A DNA stretch of 64,000 nt from Legionella busanensis (GCF_900461525.1 NZ_UGOD01000001.1:1085001-1149000); one strand, 5' to 3'. Numbered from the stretch's first letter, positions 54,166-62,717 are shown. Numbers and translations: made by a program. The notes: generated by a model from the sequence alone, not told the origin.

Positions 54166-54591
54166 TTCTTGATTTAAATCTTTTCGTAAAAAATAAAATA
54201 TCGAATTCTTATTAAAGCCTTTTCTTTCAAACTCAACGTAGTATCCCAGTTTTTTATAGAAACCAAGTGCTTCCCAATCAAATGTATTAACCGCTATAAA
54301 ATTACAATGACTCTCTTTTGCAAGTGTTTCTGCTTTGTGCATCAATTGAGTTCCATAACCTCTCCCACGAAGTTTTTCATGGACCCAAAGCTGTCCCACA
54401 AATAATCCTCCATACATATTATCACCCGCACATCCACCAATGATGTTTCCCTCATTATCGCGTATAAAAAATGCAAAAAAATCAAGTTGAGCCATATCTT
54501 TTTTGACTTTGGCTTGCTCCATAATGGCATCATTTAATATTTGTATATCTTCGGATTTTGGGTTTGGTTCATAGATAATCTGATAATTCAT
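54163..54591 (-). CDS. GNAT acetyltransferase
   Basis: 142 residues from the ATG at 54591; a longer frame starts at 54645 but the natural N-terminus is MNYQIIYEPNPKSEDIQIL. The domain has IIGGCAGDNMYGGLFVGQLWV, then KLRGRGYGTQLMHKAE (acetyl-CoA loop) and FDWEALGFYKKLGYYVEFE. Downstream of its stop lies a copy of the tail of the neighbouring HTH-like gene, pointing to a past duplication or replacement. Confidence 0.8.
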   Translation of the reverse strand: MNYQIIYEPNPKSEDIQILNDAIMEQAKVKKDMAQLDFFAFFIRDNEGNIIGGCAGDNMYGGLFVGQLWVHEKLRGRGYGTQLMHKAETLAKESHCNFIAVNTFDWEALGFYKKLGYYVEFERKGFNKNSIFYFLRKDLNQE

Positions 54592-54763
54592 TGTCCATTC
54601 TCTATAGGTGGTACGTAATAATGCCGCTAAGATATTATAAATCAATCGTTATTCGAGGTTAAGGGAGACAATATATCTGGAAAAATAAGTCTTGTCATTT
54701 TGTCAGATAATATCACTTCAGGTTTTATTTTAGTGAGCAATCAAGAATACATTCTATTGGCGT

Positions 54764-54796
54764 AATTAGTCACTAATAATTACTAGGAACCATTTA
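54764..54796. repeat. 33-bp direct repeat, copy 2
   Basis: Same as 54133-54165 with one base difference. It forms the last codons of the 79-residue gene. Confidence 0.8.
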
Positions 54797-55005
54797 AACA
54801 GTTTATTTGCGACTTCCTCTTCAAACGTAGCTTTGCCACTGGCAACTTGGTTTAAATAAAACGGACTTACATCTAAAAGTTCAGCTAACGCTATCAAATC
54901 ATAATTACCTTGAAATAATATAAACTCGATTAGATACTTCTGAGCTTCTTTCTTATACTGAACAGTTTGATCAGTAGAGGTTAATAATTTAACTAGACTT
55001 CCCAT
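54766..55005 (-). CDS. Small helix-turn-helix-like protein
   Basis: 79 residues. YDLIALAELLDVSPFYLNQVASGKATFEEEVANKL resembles a Cro/XRE-type helix-turn-helix (split by a short turn). Regulatory function is likely; target unknown. The C-terminal KWFLVIISD recurs as a remnant at 54133-54165. Confidence 0.65.
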   Translation of the reverse strand: MGSLVKLLTSTDQTVQYKKEAQKYLIEFILFQGNYDLIALAELLDVSPFYLNQVASGKATFEEEVANKLFKWFLVIISD

Positions 55006-55128
55006 GTAAAAACTCCTGTCTACAACTTAACAACAATGAACTGTATTTTCATAAACAGAAGTTAACCATAATGGGATCGGTAAAAAAATTAGTATTTTTA
55101 CCTCGAAAAAATTACTAATAAAATACAA

Positions 55129-56616
55129 TTAAGTAAGGACTCTCTCAGCTAAAACAGATTCTTCTTGATTAGAATCGTCCATATATTGGCTGATTTTGTT
55201 AGCAATGAAGTAAAGAAAGATTGCCCCTGCGAGAGCCCACATTCCTAGTTCTTGAAAAACATATAAGTAATTGTTATTAGTTATTAATGGGTGAATGGAA
55301 GATGCCTTAGTCATGGCATTGGAAAAGTAATGAGATAACGTTGCAGCAACTCCAGATGTCATTGTCCAGATTCCCATAAGTAAGCCCTGTAAGTTTATAG
55401 GGACAATACGGCCTATCATAGCGTACCCTACAGGTGCAATTAATAATTCAGCAATAGATTGAAAGAAGTAGTGTCCTATTACCCAAGTTACGCTGCTATA
55501 GCCTTCACTATTAGCAAATTTAATTCCATAAGCTAAGCAAAAGAATGACACTGATAACATGACAAACGCGCTAAAGAACTGTCTTGAAATTGAGAAAATA
55601 AAACCTTTATTGCGTAACTTATCAATGACTATAGAAAGAATAGGCGCCCCTAAAATAATGACAACCGTGTTAACATTCAAAATCCATTGAGTAGCGATTT
55701 CAAAATTAAAAAGATGTTTATCCACATTATTTTTAATAAAAAGCGTAATGCCCATGGGTCCTGTATAATATATCATCCAAAATATAATAGAGGTGACTGC
55801 TAAAATAAGATAAGCAAGTAGTTTTTGTTTATCAACAAGGCTTTTCTGTTGTTTTCTTAAATAGAGAACTACAGCAAACATAATTAGGCTGAGTGTAATA
55901 ATTAAATAGTTACTTAAGGTTGCCCAATTAAAACAAAATAAAATTAAAGGAATTAAGAACATTATAAGAATAATGCCTTTAATATTTTTGGCTTGCTGCT
56001 TTAATGTGTTATTAATTTTAAGCAAAGGTGTTTCTCGATCGGCTAGTACTTTCCAATTAGCGATCAAAAAAAATAAAGATAATGTGTTAGCTAAAGTGCT
56101 TAAATAGAATAAAGGGCCATAATGGTTAGAATAATCATAAAAGCCACTACAAAAATAACCTACAAAAAAACCAAAATTCAACACAGCATAATTAAAAAAG
56201 AAGGCTTTCTCACGCCGATTATCGTTTGCGTCAAAACGTTGAGTCAGCATATTATAGTAACTTGTTGTATTAAGCCCACATCCCACTAAATATAAGCTTA
56301 AGCTTATATAAAGTAGATTACTCTGAAATTTGGCGAGAAAAAATAAGCCACTACTTTGTATAACTACAGTGATAAGAAATAATACTCGATTACTTAAGTA
56401 GCTTCCGCCTAATACTCCTCCAAATAATTGCATGACATAATTAAAAGCTAAAAACAAGGCAATAATATTATTTGAAAAAGAGCTCTCTAAACCTAGTTCT
56501 TTAGTAATAAACAGTGCTAATGAAGAATAAAGAGTAGCATACGAAAAGGTAGAGCATGCTTTAATAAAATAGAGAGTGATAACTCCTTTGGGCATTTTTG
56601 CTTGCTGCTTATTCAT
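55129..56616 (-). CDS. Peptide transporter, POT/PTR2-type MFS
   Basis: 495 residues with about 12-14 membrane helices. The start TLYFIKACSTFSYATLYSSLALFI aligns with the helix-1 motif of proton-dependent oligopeptide transporters, but the usual E-x-x-E-R-F residues are replaced by A-C-S-T-F. A second family feature is KAFFFNYAVLNFGFFVGYF, with MIYYTGPMGITLFI further on. It likely moves di- or tripeptides or another small substrate, perhaps with altered proton coupling. Neighbour of the borosin locus, but divergent and not clearly part of it. Confidence 0.82.
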   Translation of the reverse strand: MNKQQAKMPKGVITLYFIKACSTFSYATLYSSLALFITKELGLESSFSNNIIALFLAFNYVMQLFGGVLGGSYLSNRVLFLITVVIQSSGLFFLAKFQSNLLYISLSLYLVGCGLNTTSYYNMLTQRFDANDNRREKAFFFNYAVLNFGFFVGYFCSGFYDYSNHYGPLFYLSTLANTLSLFFLIANWKVLADRETPLLKINNTLKQQAKNIKGIILIMFLIPLILFCFNWATLSNYLIITLSLIMFAVVLYLRKQQKSLVDKQKLLAYLILAVTSIIFWMIYYTGPMGITLFIKNNVDKHLFNFEIATQWILNVNTVVIILGAPILSIVIDKLRNKGFIFSISRQFFSAFVMLSVSFFCLAYGIKFANSEGYSSVTWVIGHYFFQSIAELLIAPVGYAMIGRIVPINLQGLLMGIWTMTSGVAATLSHYFSNAMTKASSIHPLITNNNYLYVFQELGMWALAGAIFLYFIANKISQYMDDSNQEESVLAERVLT

Positions 56617-56743
56617 TTTTACTTCCTATACATCCTGAAAGTGGTGACTCTATCATTAAAGATGGCTATTATTAAGGCTTGCTGCTATTTATCTAGATCT
56701 TTAAACATTATAAGTTTACAGCCTGTTGTTAAGGTGTTTAGGA

Positions 56744-58039
56744 ATGAACCGTATTAAAAGAGTATTCTGGGAAGAAGTTAAAAACAAAGTTAAAATAGTT
56801 AATCCCGCCATTTATGAAGTCTTAGAGCAACTTCAACTTGATAACAATATTCCTTTCTTTTTAGCTAATTACCAATTTGGCGCACACTTTGGTGTAAAAA
56901 ATCATGCTTATCTACCTACTAACTCTGGCCAACTCGCTAAAATTGGCAGCTCAGCTATTGATAACGAGTTAAATACGCACTTAGGTTATGGTAAAGACAG
57001 TCTTCCCTTAGGGATGATTTTAGACAAATATTGTGAATGGCATTATTTTGGTGAAAATGAACGTATTTTTCCTGAATACGTTCAAGGCCCTGGTGCTATT
57101 TTTAATATGAAAATTATATTTGATGAAGATAAGACCGTTGATAATAATATTTTATCGGTTTCGTCAGGAGCGCTTTCATCTTACCTGTTGCCCAACATTG
57201 GTTGTGCGAGAAAGCATGGGCAAATTCAAAAATATTTTAAAACCACAACGCCTGCACCTAAGTCACCTTATGAACACTATCAAGTTTTTAAGGAAATAAT
57301 AGATAATGAGGGAAGCAGTTGGTGTAGCGAAGTTTTATATTTTTCTAAGTCTTTTATTGATAAAGTTAAAAATGATGAACATTGGCTTAAGTTAAAGCTT
57401 TATTTTTCTGAAGCTCTGAGAAAAAAAATTATTAGAGATACTTTTGATATGTCTTCTAATAATTTATTTTTAAATGCCAAAAAGGTTAATCGTTTTAGGC
57501 CAACACCATTTATTATCGATACAGCAAAATACATTTTTAATATTTGTATGGGGCCTGGCATTGGAGCAAAGCCAGCCAATGATGAGCAATATTTACCTTT
57601 AAAAACTATTCAGCACGCTTATGCTGAATGTTATGGATTAGTTTATACGCCTACCGTCATGGTGCCAGCCTCACTTAATGGCTGTAAAGATATGATCTAT
57701 TATCCATTACAGTGTCCATTTACTAATATTAATACTTTTAAGTCGAACCAAAGCAAGAGTACTCTTACTGAACTTGAAACATTAAAAAATGTTTTGCATG
57801 CTTATCAAGAGGAATTTACTGCGGAAAATAGTGATGCCTATGGAAGTCCTCTTTACCATTTAAGCAAAGAACTTAAGTTTACATTTTATCATTATCAAGC
57901 GAATGAACAACATTCGATAAGAGGACCTGCTGAATTATTAGAGCAAGATCAACGCTTCTTATTTTCTTACAGTCAGAATAGCACGACATTTTCAGCCGAT
58001 GCTAAATTGTTTCGTGGTTGTGTTCAGTTAAGTAGATGA
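56744..58039 (+). CDS. Unrecognised protein next to the borosin genes
   Basis: 431 residues from the ATG at 56744 (AAGGTG site ahead; a TTG at 56726 is possible). Mixed alpha/beta, with FGAHFGVKNHAYLPTNSGQL, NIGCARKHGQIQKYF, RFRPTPFIIDTAKYIFNIC and TPTVMVPASLNGCKDMIYYP. Many His, Cys and Tyr residues. No signal peptide. Its 3' end overlaps the convergent methyltransferase gene by 12 bases. Could be a second enzyme acting on the modified peptide, but nothing in the sequence names the family. Confidence 0.5.
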   Translation: MNRIKRVFWEEVKNKVKIVNPAIYEVLEQLQLDNNIPFFLANYQFGAHFGVKNHAYLPTNSGQLAKIGSSAIDNELNTHLGYGKDSLPLGMILDKYCEWHYFGENERIFPEYVQGPGAIFNMKIIFDEDKTVDNNILSVSSGALSSYLLPNIGCARKHGQIQKYFKTTTPAPKSPYEHYQVFKEIIDNEGSSWCSEVLYFSKSFIDKVKNDEHWLKLKLYFSEALRKKIIRDTFDMSSNNLFLNAKKVNRFRPTPFIIDTAKYIFNICMGPGIGAKPANDEQYLPLKTIQHAYAECYGLVYTPTVMVPASLNGCKDMIYYPLQCPFTNINTFKSNQSKSTLTELETLKNVLHAYQEEFTAENSDAYGSPLYHLSKELKFTFYHYQANEQHSIRGPAELLEQDQRFLFSYSQNSTTFSADAKLFRGCVQLSR

Positions 58040-58807
58040 TTCAAAATCGTGTGGATCAATTTCTAAAAGAGCTAAGTAATTTTGGCTTATTTTCTTTTTT
58101 ACAGTAGGTGGAAGATAAAGCGTTGATACCGGAGTAATATTTAGCAATCCCAACTCAGCTACCTGATGCCAATCAATTCTAGGTTTGTATGTTGGTAAAA
58201 GAGCTGCTTCATAAATACAAATAGGATGTGTTGGAGCGTAATACTTTTCCAAATAGTTTTGCAAGACACTTATTTTAGACGTAATTTGAGTATCTGCTCG
58301 ACCTAAATTGGCAATTTGCCAAATGAGAAGATGTCCATGCACATCTAGAGCGCGTTCATAAATTAAAAGCTCTGTAGCATCTATTGTAAAGCAGCCATGT
58401 TGTCCGGGATCTATTCCCAAATCACTAAAAAGGCAATCCATAGCTGTGACAGCAGGTAGGATTATAGCATTTCCTTTTTCTTTTTTGATTTGTTTGACTG
58501 CATCTAATCCGGATTGCGCAAAAACAGTGGGATGTCCATAAAAAATAACACACAGATTTTTTACTTGATAGTACTGATTAACAATATACTTCGTGATCTC
58601 TTTATATGCATCAGCTCGTTTAATTGATTTAAAATAAATAGGCTCTAAGGATTCTGCTTCTATTGCTTCACGCTCAAGCCAGGCTTTGAAATTATTTTCA
58701 TTAACTAAATAAAGAACCTTATCTGCTTTTTTAATAACTTGCCTAGTTTCTGCTGTTAAATGGGCAATAGACTTAATCCCTGAGCCAGCAACAATGAGTG
58801 TATGCAT
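58028..58807 (-). CDS. Split-borosin peptide alpha-N-methyltransferase
   Basis: 259 residues of the tetrapyrrole-methylase fold. It contains VAGSGIKSIAHL at 6-17, R64-A-D-A-Y68, FYGHPTVF at 89-96, LPAVTAMDCLFSDLGIDP at 118-135, and STLYLPPT near 238. These are the signatures of borosin methyltransferases such as OphMA, where Arg72, Tyr76 and Tyr98 are catalytic. Here Arg64, Tyr68 and Tyr90 keep the same spacing. Such enzymes methylate backbone amides of a peptide. OphMA carries its peptide as its own C-terminus. This protein ends shortly after the methylase domain, so the substrate must be separate: the 52-residue gene just upstream. Start ATG is immediately after the precursor stop. Confidence 0.85.
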   Translation of the reverse strand: MHTLIVAGSGIKSIAHLTAETRQVIKKADKVLYLVNENNFKAWLEREAIEAESLEPIYFKSIKRADAYKEITKYIVNQYYQVKNLCVIFYGHPTVFAQSGLDAVKQIKKEKGNAIILPAVTAMDCLFSDLGIDPGQHGCFTIDATELLIYERALDVHGHLLIWQIANLGRADTQITSKISVLQNYLEKYYAPTHPICIYEAALLPTYKPRIDWHQVAELGLLNITPVSTLYLPPTVKKKISQNYLALLEIDPHDFESST

Positions 58808-58966
58808 TTAATCAGTTATATCACAGATTGTATTAGAATGTGGTTGAACTAATAGATTAGTTAATTGTTCTTTAGTAATTGAAGAAAGTAATTTTGAATC
58901 AATATGCTCACAATCACTTAGATACTCATTGCCAACTGCAAATTCAATTTCGTCTAAAAAATTCAT
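58808..58966 (-). CDS. Candidate borosin precursor peptide
   Basis: 52 residues from the ATG at 58966, which has AAAGGAA seven bases upstream. A longer frame to 58993 lacks a site. Residues 1-39 (MNFLDEIEFAVGNEYL… to KEQLTNLL) look like a small helical leader, as in the borosin-binding domain of split precursors. The end VQPHSNTICDITD would be the core. The stop codon directly abuts the ATG of the methyltransferase, the expected gene order in split borosins. The core is more polar than in known examples, so product and methylation sites are open. Confidence 0.7.
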   Translation of the reverse strand: MNFLDEIEFAVGNEYLSDCEHIDSKLLSSITKEQLTNLLVQPHSNTICDITD

Positions 58967-59093
58967 GTTATTTCCTTTAAGTCTAAGTTGCATTCATATT
59001 GTATTGATAAAATACTCAGAGGTATAGAGTTACTGTCTGTTTTAATTTGAGACAGATATTTGTTTGGCAGTTTTAATCGTCTATTACTTAATA

Positions 59094-59122
59094 TTGTTAC
59101 TCGCTATGATTTAATATATACT
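59094..59122 (+). promoter_or_regulatory. Predicted promoter of the alpA-like gene
   Basis: TTGTTA at 59094-59099 and TATACT at 59117-59122 with 17 bases between. The -10 box overlaps the operator-like palindrome at 59118-59134, so a bound repressor would block it. Confidence 0.6.
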
Positions 59123-59134
59123 CGATTCGAGTAT
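59118..59134. promoter_or_regulatory. Operator-like palindrome, second copy
   Basis: ATACTCGATTCGAGTAT, a perfect 17-base palindrome sharing its core with 39482-39500 at the lvrA/repressor region. Overlaps the predicted -10 of the alpA-like gene. Confidence 0.72.
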
Positions 59135-59162
59135 TAAATTAGATGGTAACAGGAGTAGCAAT

Positions 59163-59366
59163 ATGCAAGATGTTGAAGTGAAGCAACAAGTTTTATTTAT
59201 AAAAGATGTTGAACAAATGATTGGTCGTGATCGAACCACCTTACGACGATGGTGGTTAAGCGGCAGATTTCCTAAGCCAGTTAAATTGAACGATGCTGTT
59301 CTTTCCTGGAACTATAAAGCGATAGAACAATGGATAGATCAGACTCTACCAATCATTAACTCGTAA
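59163..59366 (+). CDS. AlpA-family DNA-binding regulator
   Basis: 67 residues. VLFIKDVEQMIGRDRTTLRRW and WLSGRFPKPVKLNDAVLSWNYKAIEQWID (two helices and wing) are typical of AlpA/MerR-like excision or transcription activators of prophages and islands. AGGAG precedes the ATG. The promoter carries the same palindrome as the S24-repressor region, suggesting repression by that protein and a role in starting excision. It is followed by two genes for exported proteins. Confidence 0.85.
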   Translation: MQDVEVKQQVLFIKDVEQMIGRDRTTLRRWWLSGRFPKPVKLNDAVLSWNYKAIEQWIDQTLPIINS

Positions 59367-59409
59367 GCAGAAGGAGCCTAGAAAGAAACTATAATCCTGG
59401 GAGTTTTAT

Positions 59410-59799
59410 ATGAAGTACAAAAGAAAAATAATAGGTGCCTTATTGCTGGCGCTGGCAATTGTTTCTCATGCCGGAATTTATAATACTACTGCACATAGCC
59501 GAGCTAATTGTTTTAATAATGAATCTATCACTTGGTACTTATGGCACAATTATAATTGGCGTGTTGTAAGCTTTCATAACTATGATTTAAAACATCCTAA
59601 CAAAGGTTATCATTACATCGATACAGGTATGGGGTATACCTGGCGGCAAGCAGCTGTACATTGGAATGAATCTGCACCTGGGGGAGCTTATTTTGTATCA
59701 GGATTTCATTATTACCTAGACCGCGGCCGTGAAATCCTTGATACAAATACTCAAGCCTCAGATTGTAGTATCTATGATGGCTGGTGGGATCAAAATTAA
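59410..59799 (+). CDS. Exported Trp/Tyr/His-rich protein
   Basis: 129 residues with a signal peptide (IIGALLLALAIVSHA-GIY). The mature part is rich in Trp, Tyr, His and Asn (ITWYLWHNYNWRVVSFHNY, YHYIDTGMGYTWRQAAVHW) and has two cysteines (NCFNN and SDCSIYDGWW) that could form a disulphide. GGGAG lies before the ATG. It is followed 13 bases later by a second exported protein gene. Family unrecognised. Confidence 0.7.
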   Translation: MKYKRKIIGALLLALAIVSHAGIYNTTAHSRANCFNNESITWYLWHNYNWRVVSFHNYDLKHPNKGYHYIDTGMGYTWRQAAVHWNESAPGGAYFVSGFHYYLDRGREILDTNTQASDCSIYDGWWDQN

Positions 59800-59812
59800 G
59801 GTAAGAAATAAT

Positions 59813-60562
59813 ATGAAGAAAATAATAATAGCATTAAGCCTTATACCTGTAGTCACATTTGCTATCACGAATGATCAAAAAGAAACTGTAGTAAAGGCTA
59901 GTATTCAAGCACTCAAGAAGCAAGGGCTTGTTACACCTGATTCAGGTGTTCAAATAGTGCCAAGACAGGATCTAACGTCACCTGACTGGCAAAAGAAAAA
60001 AGAAATAGAGCAAGCACATCAATTAAAAACTAAAGGCTATATTCATGAAACATCCGATCGTGCTTATGAGCTATTACACTTTAAAGATGTAATAAAGCGT
60101 AATGAGGCTATAGAGGCTAAAATGCATCGACCCGATGAATCCCACATGCGACATAATGTAGCTGACATGCTTATGGCTTACCCGTATGTTGGCGTTCCTC
60201 AAAGTGAAATGACAGAATTCATTGGTATAGCGCCAGCAGGAACTTATGTAAAAGAACCCGTAATTGGCTGGTCAGGAGCAGTTGAGTTCTTCAAAACGAA
60301 ATTTGGAACGTGTGCCTATATCGAGAATAATCTACATATTTCCCATGGCGCAGCTCGAGTAGCTGAAGAAGACGCAACTTTTGATGTTAATGGCAAAGTT
60401 ACTCTTGTTGATGTAAGAGGCAATGAAAGTTCAGGCTTCTTGTATCAAGTTGAATGGTTCGACAATCATTTTATTCGTACCCTAGAGTGCGCAAATGAAA
60501 AATATTCCCCCGCTATTAAAAAAGCAACATTAGAATTGGCCAATCGCATAGATAAAGCTTAA
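59813..60562 (+). CDS. Exported hypothetical protein
   Basis: 249 residues from the ATG at 59813; a longer frame from 59729 overlaps the gene before it and is not natural, since MKKIIIALSLIPVVTFA at this start is a signal peptide. The mature part has VVKASIQALKKQGLVTPDSG, a basic middle, and GWSGAVEFFKTKFGTCAYIEN with YLVEW-like strands near the C-terminus (LYQVEWFDNHFIRTLECA). Partner of the previous exported protein by spacing and strand. Role unknown; perhaps an envelope change linked to transfer. Confidence 0.65.
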   Translation: MKKIIIALSLIPVVTFAITNDQKETVVKASIQALKKQGLVTPDSGVQIVPRQDLTSPDWQKKKEIEQAHQLKTKGYIHETSDRAYELLHFKDVIKRNEAIEAKMHRPDESHMRHNVADMLMAYPYVGVPQSEMTEFIGIAPAGTYVKEPVIGWSGAVEFFKTKFGTCAYIENNLHISHGAARVAEEDATFDVNGKVTLVDVRGNESSGFLYQVEWFDNHFIRTLECANEKYSPAIKKATLELANRIDKA

Positions 60563-60666
60563 ATGTAAAAATAATTTTTTATGAATGACGCTGATTTTTA
60601 TCTATTCCTGTTGCAACTTTAATCAAGGTGCAAATTCATGTATTTTACCCAATGGGATTTGCGCCC

Positions 60667-61515
60667 CTAATTTTTATCAAATAAAGTAAGTTTATTTTTA
60701 AGTAACCATTCGATTAATTCTGATTTTTTGTAGCAGCTAGTTTTATTCTTTATTGATTCTATATAGGATTCTATACTTCTAGGAGAAAGGGATAGAGACA
60801 CAGCAATTTCCCGATAAGTTTTACCTCGTATTAATAAGTAGGCGCAATCTAACTCACGTTTTGTTAACTTTATTTTATCCCCTTTACTATTGAGCAAGTT
60901 ATTTATAGTGTAATTTTTGTTGAAATAAGATTTTTTCTCTACGTAGAGTATTTCATCATTATGATTATTGTGCTTAGTTAAGTAGTTATTTCGCCAAGGC
61001 TTAATAAGTGGATCTTGGATTGCTTTATTAATAATAAAAGAAGCTTTCTCTTTAAAATAAACTTTAAATTGTTCAAACATATCAAGATGATTTAGAAAAT
61101 AATTATTGATGTCACGCACATGTTTAGAAGAGGCAAATTGAAAATACTCAGTGTAGTTATTATTCCGTTCTGCAATCAGCAACTTGTTACCAATATCAAG
61201 AATATTCTGATGATGAGCTATTTTATCCTGTAATATCCTTTTAGCAGGATTTTGTAAATTTTCAACCCATTCTGTTGTTAATAAATACCTTTGGTTAACG
61301 GGTATTAACTCTGGCGTATATAGCTGTTCAAAAGGTTTTATTCTGACGAACGTATGATTTAAAAAAGGGAGGTTATTTGATAATTCTGTACGACTGCCGT
61401 TAGTATAAATACGGGTATATTCAAAGAAGCGGATTAATGAATGCTCAATTAAAGGTTTACAAATATTCTGAATCTCAGTGCATGATACAAAGGAAATATG
61501 TTTATCGTTGGCCAC
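60667..61515 (-). CDS. LuxR-type transcription regulator
   Basis: 282 residues. The C-terminal 65 residues hold KLTKRELDCAYLLIRGKTYREIA and LSPRSIESYIESIKNKTSCYKKSELIEWL (with a short break), the LuxR/FixJ helix-turn-helix. The N-terminal 200 residues are not a clear autoinducer domain. It is divergent from hemB and may regulate it. Confidence 0.8.
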   Translation of the reverse strand: MANDKHISFVSCTEIQNICKPLIEHSLIRFFEYTRIYTNGSRTELSNNLPFLNHTFVRIKPFEQLYTPELIPVNQRYLLTTEWVENLQNPAKRILQDKIAHHQNILDIGNKLLIAERNNNYTEYFQFASSKHVRDINNYFLNHLDMFEQFKVYFKEKASFIINKAIQDPLIKPWRNNYLTKHNNHNDEILYVEKKSYFNKNYTINNLLNSKGDKIKLTKRELDCAYLLIRGKTYREIAVSLSLSPRSIESYIESIKNKTSCYKKSELIEWLLKNKLTLFDKN

Positions 61516-61683
61516 AGCTAATTCAATTAAACCAAAGCACTTATTATAAATAAAGTTCCAATATTGCTCAAGATTTCTAAATGATAATCATATTACCGTA
61601 AAATTTACGGTATTTTTAAATTTGCTCTTTCTATATTTTCCTCATATCAAGAATTAAATTTTAAATAAATGAGGAATAACTCT

Positions 61684-62694
61684 ATGCACCAGGTTGGCCA
61701 TTTTCCAAAAACTAGGCTTAGGCGTCTACGACGTAATGAAACAATCAGAGGTTTGACTCGAGAGATACACCTTAATATTGATAAATTAGTGTTACCGTTA
61801 TTTATTAAGTATGGAAGTGGAAAAAAAGAAGCAATTCCCTCCATGCCAGGTCATTTTCAACTAAGTGTTGATAAGTTAGAAGAAGAAATAAATGAGATTT
61901 TAAGCTTAGATATAAAAAGTATGATTCTATTCGGTATACCGTCCATTAAAAATCAGTTAGGAACCGATTCCTATTCAGATGATGGGATTATCCAAAAAGC
62001 CATTAAATTAATTAAAAAAATAGCCCCTCACTTATTAATTATCTCTGATATTTGTCTTTGTGAATATACTGATCACGGCCATTGTGGTTTTGTAAGTGCA
62101 TATGATAGCCATCATGTAGAAATTGATAATGATAAAACGATTGAATTACTAGCTAAACAAGCAGTAAGCCATGTTAAAGCAGGGACTGATATAATTGCGC
62201 CTAGTGCGAATATGGACGGCATGGTGTCTGCGATTCGTGGCGCTTTAGATAACGCAGGCTTTTACGACATCCCCATACTTAGCTACGCAGTTAAATATGC
62301 TTCTTCAATGTATGGACCATTTCGACAAGCCGCGGAAGGCGCACCTAAATTTGGTGACCGTCGTACTTACCAAATGGATTTTGCTAATGGTAATGAAGCT
62401 TTAAGGGAGTGCCTTTTAGACATAGAAGAAGGTGCTGATATGTTAATGGTCAAACCTGCGCATACTTATTTAGATATTATTTTTCGTGTAAAGAGTGCTT
62501 ATCCAGAAATACCTTTAGGTGCTTATCACACCAGCGGTGAGTTTGCCATGATTAAAGCGGCTACGGAAAAAGGATGGATTGTCGAACAAGGTGGCGTTAT
62601 AGAAACATTAACAGCTATCCAGCGAGCAGGGGCTGACTTTATTATTAGCTATTTTACTAAAGAAGTAGCTCAATGGTTAAAAGATAAAGCTTAA
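61684..62694 (+). CDS. hemB: Delta-aminolevulinic acid dehydratase
   Basis: 336 residues from the ATG at 61684 (GAGGA site; an earlier ATG at 61669 precedes it). It joins two 5-aminolevulinate molecules to porphobilinogen in haem synthesis. Zinc-binding cysteines are in DICLCEYTDHGHCGF (C-x-C-x7-C). The active-site lysines are in YAVKYASSMYGPFR and LMVKPAHTYLDI. TRLRRLRRNETIRGLTRE is the usual N-terminal arm. The family normally occurs as a housekeeping gene; as a neighbour of cargo it could be a second copy. A short-chain dehydrogenase follows 23 bases on. Confidence 0.92.
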   Translation: MHQVGHFPKTRLRRLRRNETIRGLTREIHLNIDKLVLPLFIKYGSGKKEAIPSMPGHFQLSVDKLEEEINEILSLDIKSMILFGIPSIKNQLGTDSYSDDGIIQKAIKLIKKIAPHLLIISDICLCEYTDHGHCGFVSAYDSHHVEIDNDKTIELLAKQAVSHVKAGTDIIAPSANMDGMVSAIRGALDNAGFYDIPILSYAVKYASSMYGPFRQAAEGAPKFGDRRTYQMDFANGNEALRECLLDIEEGADMLMVKPAHTYLDIIFRVKSAYPEIPLGAYHTSGEFAMIKAATEKGWIVEQGGVIETLTAIQRAGADFIISYFTKEVAQWLKDKA

Positions 62695-62717
62695 CATAAA
62701 AATTTTAGGATATAGAA

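Larger units (their letters stand above)
7648..60562. mobile_element. Probable integrative and conjugative element (ends not located)
   Basis: The span contains integrase genes, leading-region genes ardA and ssb, the complete type IV transfer operon, the lvr cassette with repressor, cargo genes, and an AlpA-like regulator under a shared operator. The element could begin at tRNA-Thr (1828). No direct repeat of the tRNA 3' end was found, and no relaxase gene is visible, so the boundaries given are only the outermost genes I consider part of it. Confidence 0.5.
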
